Positions 57,001 through 64,000 of a stretch of 64,000 bases of DNA are shown piece by piece. A program made the translations under genes and the position numbers. Positions within the stretch are counted from its first letter, which is position 1, and each line of letters starts with the position of its first letter. The DNA lies in NCBI RefSeq assembly GCF_000715075.1, contig NC_134102.1, forward strand, positions 44,215,348 to 44,279,347. The letters run 5' to 3'. The stretch is from Nicotiana tabacum (Eukaryota > Streptophyta > Magnoliopsida > Solanales > Solanaceae). Below the pieces are notes generated by a model. It had not been told where the DNA came from and did no database searches. It saw nothing but the letters and a program-made list of their open reading frames with translations.

Positions 57001-58480
57001 TGAGGGAGCGGGTATACTTTAATTTTCGTATGAATGGGTAGAGAATATGCCTATAGGCTCTACATGCTTTGTTTGCTACTTTGTTCGACATGCTTTATTT
57101 CTACACCTTAATAGAAATCATGCCAATAGGAATTCAACACTTCACTTACTCAACCCGTCTAATGCCCGCACATTATCAGAATATGTTTGCGAGAGTTTAA
57201 GTTCCTTTGGTCTTCCCATGTCTACTTCTATGCGCTATTTGATAGCATGCCTATAGGATCGTATTAATATATGCCTTTGCTTTTACTCATCTAGATACCA
57301 TGTCTATAGGGCTTTAATTGATTAACTGATCGACTGCTTTTGTTTTCTTATTACACTGACCACCTAGATAACATGCCTTTAGGAATAAACATGATAAATC
57401 TACGTTTAAATACCAACTATTAGAGAACTTGCCTTTAAGATATTGCTACTCGCTTAGAAAGTATGTCAATAGGATAAAACAGGAGTAATTCTGAGTTTTC
57501 AAATGGCTTCACTGCCCCGCTGCGCAAATCATTTAAAGATCATGTCTATAGGCTTTATAACTTGCAATCTGTAATTTCAATAACCTGGACGATGACACTG
57601 CTCATAAGATGTTTTAAATTTTGTGGTCACATATAAGCCATGTCTTAGGTCTCAAACGACTCTAATACTCCTCGATTCCGAAACGGCCTACTGTATAATC
57701 TGAAACATGTTCGCGTGTTTTGTTGCTTATGTGTGGAGGCTAACTTGAGCCATTTGTTATTTTTTATTTGTAGTTCTACTTGTTTTGAATGTGCGCCTAG
57801 TCTTATCATTTTGAGAACCCTAAGCAAAGTCTAGAACCACCCAAATAGTAGGTCCAAAGCCTCATGAACAATAGGCATGAGACGGGTAGTGCACGCATAG
57901 GACACAATGTAGAATTGAACTAGTGCGCTTTAGGTAAACAACTTTAACATAGTAATTGGATAGCAGGAGATGATCGTCTGTCACCGCTAGATAGCATGAG
58001 CAACCCCTACTATAAGAGAGTTGCGAAGTATTATTTATGTTGCATGAGGTGATCCTTTAGGCTAAAAACTTAGGACCCCCCCTTTATATATTTGTTTCTT
58101 GCTCCTTTGTTTCTTTAAACTTAGAGAAATTATGTTGTATCTTGTAACACCTAAAGACTTGTACTGATCATTTAATACCTTTACATATGAAATCTTCTTG
58201 ACACCTGTCTATATCATAGTTGAACGTTTAAACATTCTGTCTTCCTTCACATGCATTATCACTTAGGACAATTATAATCCAATAATCCCACGTAGCATTA
58301 ATTTCGGCCGGGACCCACAAGTATGGACTTTGAAGAATGCCTAACACATTCTCTTCGAGGTAATTTGATCTCTTACCCGATCTTTGATAACATGGACTAG
58401 TTTAAACAGAGTTATTTGCAAATAGGTGCTCTAACACACCTCAAAATAGTTAGGTGGCGACTATTCTATATTATCTAGGT
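54069..58480 (+). mobile_element. Ogre-like long LTR (about 4.4 kb)
   Basis: It begins TGTTGATATCCAATTTTTTC and carries an AT-rich first 500 bp, a second segment with 'aaaccctagcagccac', and a TATA box (actatataaacccc, about 55228-55241). The tail reads gggacccacaagtatggact and taggtggcgactattc, phrases known from Solanaceae Ogre-type LTRs. No protein is encoded; several 60-84-codon frames inside it are chance. 57047-57552 holds an interspersed 20-bp motif (separate entry). The right end is uncertain because the primer-binding site was not recognised. Confidence 0.6.
57040..57552 (+). repeat. Eight spaced copies of a TAGATA.CATGYCTATAGG motif
   Basis: Copies start near 57047, 57119, 57246, 57299, 57372, 57428, 57462 and 57541, with spacing of 34 to 127 bp, most often 53-79. 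Each has a core like CATGYCTATAGG preceded by tAGA(t/g)A. The intervening DNA is not obviously repeated, so this is a decayed tandem array or a set of spaced sites inside the Ogre-like LTR. Confidence 0.7.
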
Positions 58481-58481
58481 T

Positions 58482-58790
58482 GTGAGGCATCTACCCTTAC
58501 GCTCCTATAAGAGTAATGAGGCAAGCTGGGAGGAAACAAATCATACCTTCGTTTCCAACATGGTTCAGTATACAACGGATTTTAAAGGAGATGTTATCAC
58601 ATTCAAATTCGAGGCCCAACAAATGTGGAATCAAAAGATCATCGTGGAGGGAGAGACTATTGAACCAAATAGGTGTCACGCCAGTCATATGTACTACTAT
58701 CTCTCATGGTTGGAAGATGACATAACTGGGGACGACAAACCGGGGGTCAATCTAAAAGATAGAATAATAGATGAAGTGGCTGAGGCACAT
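58482..58790 (+). pseudogene. Unidentified ORF fragment after the Ogre-like LTR
   Basis: An open frame of about 103 codons runs up to the Tekay LTR border: NEASWEETNHTFVSNMVQYT, FKGDVITFKFEAQQMWNQKI, HASHMYYYLSWLEDDITGDD, IIDEVAEA. I do not recognise the family. It has no plausible start (the first ATG is in the middle of the LTR-derived join), and it is cut by the LTR at 58791. Its position downstream of an Ogre-like LTR fits Ogre ORF1 or gag, but a captured host exon is equally possible. Confidence 0.4.
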
Positions 58791-61700
58791 TGTCACGACC
58801 CAAAATCCTAACCTGTCGTGATGACGCCTATCGTGGTACTAGGCAAGTCGACATTTCAAAATAATTCCAACACCTGTAACAGAAAGATGAATTAAAGCAG
58901 TTTAAATAACAAAGTTCTCATAAACAGGGCTATAAACCCAAAACACAACGTGGAAGTTCCCAACTATCGGGGTGTCACAGAGTACATGAGCATCTGTACA
59001 TCACAAGTCTGGAAAAATACCGTCTATGATAGTCTAAAACTAGGGGTGGCAAATGGTTAAAAGAAAACAGTTAACCACCCATATTATCCACTAAAATATG
59101 GGTTGGATAATGAACTTTTTAAAAATGGGTCAAATATGGATAGGAACCATATTATCCATTTAGAAAATGGATAACCAATGGATAACTAATGGGTTTAACT
59201 TTTACATTTGCAAAGCCTCAAATTGGAGGTTTCTCAAGTTTGGGAGACTAGGAATTCTCCCAAAAGTGATCATATTTATGAAGCCATGGATAATATGGTT
59301 CGATTAACCCATTTTTTTATCCGTATTAAATATGAGTCGGGTCGGATAATTTATCCATTTTTTCATTACCCGTTTTCGACCCGAACCATATCCAACCCGA
59401 CCCGCCCGTTTGCCACTCCTATCTGAAACTAAATACAATAAGCAGAAAGATAGGGAAGGAGAGACAAGGTTTGCGAAACGCCGGGCACCTACCTTGGGAT
59501 CTCCCAAAAGATCAACTGTGCGATGAAATCAACACCCACCTATCAGGAAATACCTGGATCTGCACACGAAGTGTAGGGTGTAGCGTGAGTACAACCAACT
59601 CAGTAAGTAACAATGCTAAATAAAGAACTGAAAGTAGTGACGAGCTTCACAGTCAAAGTTCAATTACAGAAATTTCAAGATAGGAAAAGTAGGCATGCTT
59701 TCAGGTTCGACAATTAAGGCCAAAATAGTTAAATCATGTCAAGTTCAACTAAAACAGAAGATAATATCTCTCAGAGATTTCAAGACAGTGATATATGACA
59801 ACTGAAGTGCAACAATAATGAAGTCAATGCATCCTCTCAGAGCAACAGTCACTCAGTCCTCCCATTCACTCCAACCTCACAATCACTCTTCCTCATAGTC
59901 ACTCATTCCTCTCAATCGCTCAGCACACGACACTTGGCACTCGGCATCCGGCACTCGACACTCGCACTCAGTAGGTACCTGCGCTCACTGGGGGTTTGTA
60001 TAGACTCCGGAGGGGCTCCTTCATCCCAAGCGCTATAATTCGCACGGACAACTCACGTGCTATAGTATTAATATCTTCACAACTAGGCCCTCGACCTCAC
60101 TCAGTCATCAATCTCTCCAGTCTCTCGGGCTCTCAGAAATCATGAAAATCAGCCCAAACAAAAATGATGCAATATATCAATAGGGAACAATAGAGACTGA
60201 GATATGATATGCAAGTAAAACTGTGATTGAGTACAAACAGCAATTAGCAGATAATTCAACCACGGCCTCTGTGGGTCCCTACAGTACCAACACATAGCCT
60301 AAACATGATTTCTAACATGATTTGCAGTCAAATTTCTATAACACATGGAGAATATATAGATAAACAACAAATTCTTCAACTATACAGTTCCATAGAATTT
60401 GACCAAGTCACAATTCCTACGATGAACGCCCACATGCCCGTTACCTAACATGTGCGTTACCTCAAACCAATCACATAACACATAATCCAGGGTTTCATAC
60501 CCTCAGAACCAAATTTAGAATTGTTACTTACCTCAAGCCGAGCAAATTTCTACTCCAACACACCTTTACCTCGCAAATTGGCCTCCAAATGTCCCGAATC
60601 TAGCCACAAATAGTACGATACAATAAACACGGGCTAAAGGAAACAATTCCATAAGGAAATACTAAGTTATAAATCAAAAGTCAAAAATCGACTCAAAGCC
60701 AGCCCCTGGGCCCATGTCTTGAAATCAGACAAAACTCACAAAATCCGAAAGGCCATTCAACCACGAGTCCAATCATACTAAATTTATCAAAATCCGACAC
60801 CAAAACGTCACCCAAATCCCCAAATCAACTCTCCAACTCCCTAGCCTCTAACTCCCAATTTACAGCTTAAATATACACCAACTAGGTGGGAAAATCAATG
60901 GGGAAGCAAGATTATTGATAAAAAATGAGCACAAGGAAATTACCTCAAGAATCCCCTCGAAAACCCTCTCAAGAATCGCCCAAACCCGCACTTTAAATGT
61001 TTGAAATAAAGCCAAAATCGCGAACCCTTGTTTTAATAATCTGCTCACTCCGCTCCTACGGTCCCTTACTCTGCTTTTGCGGACTCGCTTCTGCGAGAAT
61101 CCAAGCCGCCTGTGTGGACCAGGCCCATCTACCCAGTTTCGCTTCTACGGTTCCCCTGCCGCATCTGCGGTCACGCCTGCGCACTATACGCTTCTGCGCA
61201 CCTCTCACTGCACATGTGGCTAGGCAGGTGCGAAAAACTCCTCGCACCTGCGACCACCTGCACACTCCCCTCCAAACTCGCACCTGCGCAAGCCAGCCCA
61301 CACCTACGATCAAAGCTCCGCAGGTGCGGTTACACCAGTAGAGGTCCAACTTCAGCAATCACTCAACTTTAAATTTTGATCCGTTAACCATCTGGAATTA
61401 ATTCGAGGCCCCCAGGACCTCAACCAAACATACTAAACAAGTCCCAAAACCTCATACGAACTTAGTCGAGCCCTCAAATCACATCAAACAGCTTAAAAAA
61501 CACGAATCGTGCCCCAATTCAAGCCTATTGAAACTAAGGAAATTCAAATTCTACAAACGATGCCGAAACCTATCAAACCACGTCGGATTGACCCCAAATT
61601 TTGCACATAAGTCGCATTTGACATTGCGGACCTACTCCAACTTCCGGAATCGAAATCCAACCCTGATATAAAAAAGTCCATTCCCGATCAAACTTACCAA

Positions 61701-62027
61701 AAATTCAACTTTCGCCATTTCAAGCCTAATTCCCCTACGGATCTCCAAATCACAATCCGGACACGCTCCTTAGTCCAAAATCACCCAACGGAGCTAACGG
61801 AAACATCAAAACTCCATTCCAGAGTCGTTTACTCAAACATCAACATCCAGTCAATTATTTCAACTTAAGCTTTCAACCATGAGACTAAGTATCTCATTTC
61901 ATTTTGAAATCTCTCCGGACCCAAACTGAGTACCCTAGCAAGTCACATAACAGCTATAAAGTACAAAATGAGCAGTAAATGGGAGAACGGGGCAACAACT
62001 CTCAAAACGACCAGCCGGGTCATTACA
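58791..62027 (-). mobile_element. 3' LTR of the right Tekay element (3237 bp)
   Basis: Plus-strand limits are TGTCACGACCCAAAATCC and ...CCGGGTCATTACA; the polypurine tract (aagagggggagga, minus strand) lies at 62028-62040. It matches 26770-29800 in reverse along its length, including the CGCAGAAGCG block (61020-61330) and the 'gcacggacaactcacgtgct' phrase (60040-60070). A ~370-bp insertion not in the other copy lies at 59040-59420: 'aatggataaccaatggataac', 'gtcgggtcggataatttatc', ending tttgccactcctatct. Confidence 0.93.
59041..59423. mobile_element. Short insertion inside the Tekay LTR
   Basis: The block begins aggggtggcaaatggttaaa and ends cgtttgccactcctatct, so its ends are inverted copies (AGGGGTGGCAAA / TTTGCCACTCCT). 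It is flanked by 'ctaaaact' (59034-59041) and 'ctgaaact' (59423-59430), a probable 8-bp target duplication with one mismatch. The other Tekay LTR lacks it. An 8-bp duplication with such ends fits a hAT-type MITE. The interior is built of short 'ATTATCCA/TGGATAA' words. Confidence 0.7.
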
Positions 62028-64000
62028 TCCTCCCCCTCTTAAACAAACGTTCGTCCTCGAATGAGTCTAGAAACGTACTTGGAGTCTCAAATAGGTGTAG
62101 ATATCTGCTCCGCATCTCCCGCTCTGTCTCCCAAGTAGCCTCCTCAACTGGCTGACCTCTCCACTGCACTTTCACTGAAGCTATATCCTTTGACCTTAAC
62201 TTTCGAACCTGCCGATCTAAAATGGCCACCGACTCCACATCATAAGTCATATCACCATCCAACTGAACTGTGCTGAAATCCAAAACATGAGACGGATCAC
62301 CGACATACTTCCAGAGCATAGAAATATGAAATACTGGATGCACACCCGACAAACTAGGTGGCAAGGCAAGCTTGTAAGCCACCTCCCCAATCCTTTGAAG
62401 TACCTCAAATGGCCCAATATACCGAGGGATCAACTTGCCCTTCTTCCCTAACCTCATAACACCCTTCATGGGTGAAACCTTGAGCAGAACCTTCTCCCCA
62501 ACCATGTAATCGACATCACAGACCTTCTTGTCGGCAGAACGCTTCTGTCTAGACTGCGCCGTGCGAAGCCGATCCTGAATCAATTTAATCTTGTCCAAAG
62601 CATCCTGAACCAAGTCAGTACCCAATAGCCTAGCCTCACCCAGCTCAAACCAACCCACCAGAGATCTACACTGTCTCCCGTACAAAGCCTCATACGGAGC
62701 CATCTTAATGCTCGACTGGTAGCTGTTGTTGTACGTAAACTCCACGACTGGCAGAAATTGATCCCGTGAACCCCCAAAATCAATGACACAAGCGCGTAAC
62801 ATGTCCTCCAATATTTGAATAGTGCACTCGGACTGTCCGTCCGTCTGAAGGTAAAATGCTGTGCTCAACTCAACCTGGGTGCCCAAATCTCGTTGCACGG
62901 TTCTCTAAAACTGTGATGTAAACTATGTGCCCCGATCTGAAATGATGGACACCGGCACGCCGTGGATACGGATAATCTCTCAGATGTAAATCTCAGCCAA
63001 CCGCTCTGAAGAATAAGTAGTCCTAACTGGAATGAAGTGCGGGGACTTGGTCAGGCAATCCACAATCACCCAAATTGAATCGAACTTCATCGAATTCTGT
63101 GGGAGCCCAACTATAAAATCCATGGTGATCCTCTCCCATTTCTACTCTGGAATCTCTATCCTCTGAAGCAATCCACCCGGTCTCTGATGCTCATACTTTA
63201 CCTGCTGACAGTTGAGGCACCGAGCTACAAACCCCACTATATCCTTCTTCATTCTTCCCCACTAATAATGCTGCCTCAAGTCCTGGTACATCTTCGCGGC
63301 CCCCGGATGAATGGAATACCGCGAACTGTGGTCCTCCTCAAGAATCAACTCACGTGGCCCATCCACATTAGGCACACAAATCCAACCCTGCATCCTCAAT
63401 ACCCCATCATCCCCAATAGTAACATCTATGGCATCACCATGCTGAACCGTGTCCTTAAGGACAAGCAAATAAGGATCATCATACTGGCACTCTCTGATGT
63501 GATCATATAAGGAAGACCAATATACCACACAAGCTAGAACCCGACTGGGCTCCAAGACATCTAATATCACGAACTGGTTGGCCAAGGCCTGAACATCAAC
63601 TGCAAGAGGTCTCTCACCAATAGGAATGAATGCAAGGCTACCCATACTCACTGCCTTTCTACTCAAGGCATCGGCCACCACATTGGCCTTTTCGAGATGA
63701 TATAGAATAGTGATATCATAGTCCTTTAGCAGCTCCAACAATCTCCACTGCCTCAAATTTAGATCCTTCTGTTTGAACAAGTACATGAGACTCCGATGAT
63801 CTGTAAACACCTCACAAGACACACCATAGAGATAATGCCTCCAAATCTTCAATGCATGAACGTTGGCAGCTAACTCCAAATCATGGACATGGTAGTTCTT
63901 CTCATGGGGCTTCAACTGACACAAAGCATAAGTAATCACCCTACCCTCCTGCATCAAGACACACCCAATACTGATCCGAGAAGCATTGCAATACACTATA
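62023..64000 (-). pseudogene. Tekay/Del chromovirus pol, right copy
   Basis: The minus-strand polyprotein end continues off the window edge. RNase H is open for 244 codons (63996-63262): [53 protein letters not shown]. The integrase segment (DDE core, 63260-62900) has stops near 63261, 63145, 62985 and 62905. The C-terminal part is open for 291 codons (62898-62023): integrase GPY/F-like region (YMVGEKVLLKVSPMKGV), HPVFHISMLWKYVGD and the chromodomain-type tail (VAILDRQVRKLRSKDI, RGQPVEEATWE), ending FKRGRM at a stop inside the LTR. It is better preserved than the copy at 24837, with only a handful of lesions. Confidence 0.92.

Noticed and set aside
60997..61372. Overlapping 86-114-codon frames on both strands
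   Set aside because: They come from the CpG-rich word block of the Tekay LTR, where stops are rare; the same happens at 27481-27800 and 53136-53576.
63187..63510. 107-codon plus-strand frame near the right edge
   Set aside because: Shadow of the Tekay integrase/RNase H on the minus strand.

Overview
The window reads as nuclear DNA of a Solanaceae plant, most likely Nicotiana. The evidence is the mix of repeat families: Tekay/Del chromoviruses with 3 kb LTRs, Tat-lineage Ty3/gypsy elements with antisense ORFs, a TS-type SINE with a GTT-rich tail, an Ogre-like LTR, and Stowaway and other MITEs. Genes have introns with GT..AG borders, and no bacterial, organellar, tRNA or rRNA genes were seen. 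More than four fifths of the window is transposable-element sequence, most of it broken. Several of the longest open frames are shadows on the wrong strand.

Only one clearly intact host gene is present: RDM1 (minus strand, coding 13764-21212, with a noncoding first exon near 23011-23100). It encodes the RNA-directed DNA methylation factor that joins DRD1 and DMS3 in the DDR complex. Its introns hold a SINE with a 12-bp target-site duplication, a complete TRIM with a 5-bp duplication, and MITEs. A Tat-type LTR begins about 300 bp upstream of its first exon. A second host locus, at 40.5-41.1 kb on the minus strand, encodes a small membrane protein and has a TATA box and a G-box, but its start region appears frameshifted. 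A third is a pseudogene of a Raf-like MAPKKK (plus strand, pieces at 3325-3460 and about 12085-12362). It is split by an 8.3 kb noncoding LTR element.

Layout. 1-2197: 5' LTR and gag of a minus-strand Tat element. 2198-3324: probable LTR fragment and intron remnant. 3325-12362: kinase pseudogene with the inserted LARD-like element (3461-11792). 12870-13290: RNase H-like pseudogene. 13764-23100: RDM1. 23413-24836: Tat LTR, PBS and gag start, fused to half of a Tekay element (24837-29800). 29801-35040: a Tat element that has lost its RT but keeps integrase, a 187-bp tandem repeat and an antisense ORF. 35487-40405: full-length but decayed Ty1/copia element with TSD GCTTG. 40543-41053: small membrane-protein locus. 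41595-44351: solo copia LTR, LRR fragment and MITEs. 44487-47760: Tat element (plus strand). 47761-52826: CACTA element inserted in the Tat antisense ORF. 52827-54068: Tekay LTR inserted in the CACTA transposase. 54069-58480: Ogre-like LTR. 58482-58790: unidentified ORF fragment. 58791-64000: minus-strand Tekay element (3.2 kb LTR and pol) that runs off the window.

The genes do not form an operon or pathway. The biological interest is the setting: a gene for the transposon-silencing machinery survives intact within a dense nest of the elements it is expected to silence, with LTR and TRIM insertions in its promoter-proximal and intronic DNA. All calls come from reading the sequence and from remembered family features; no database search was run.
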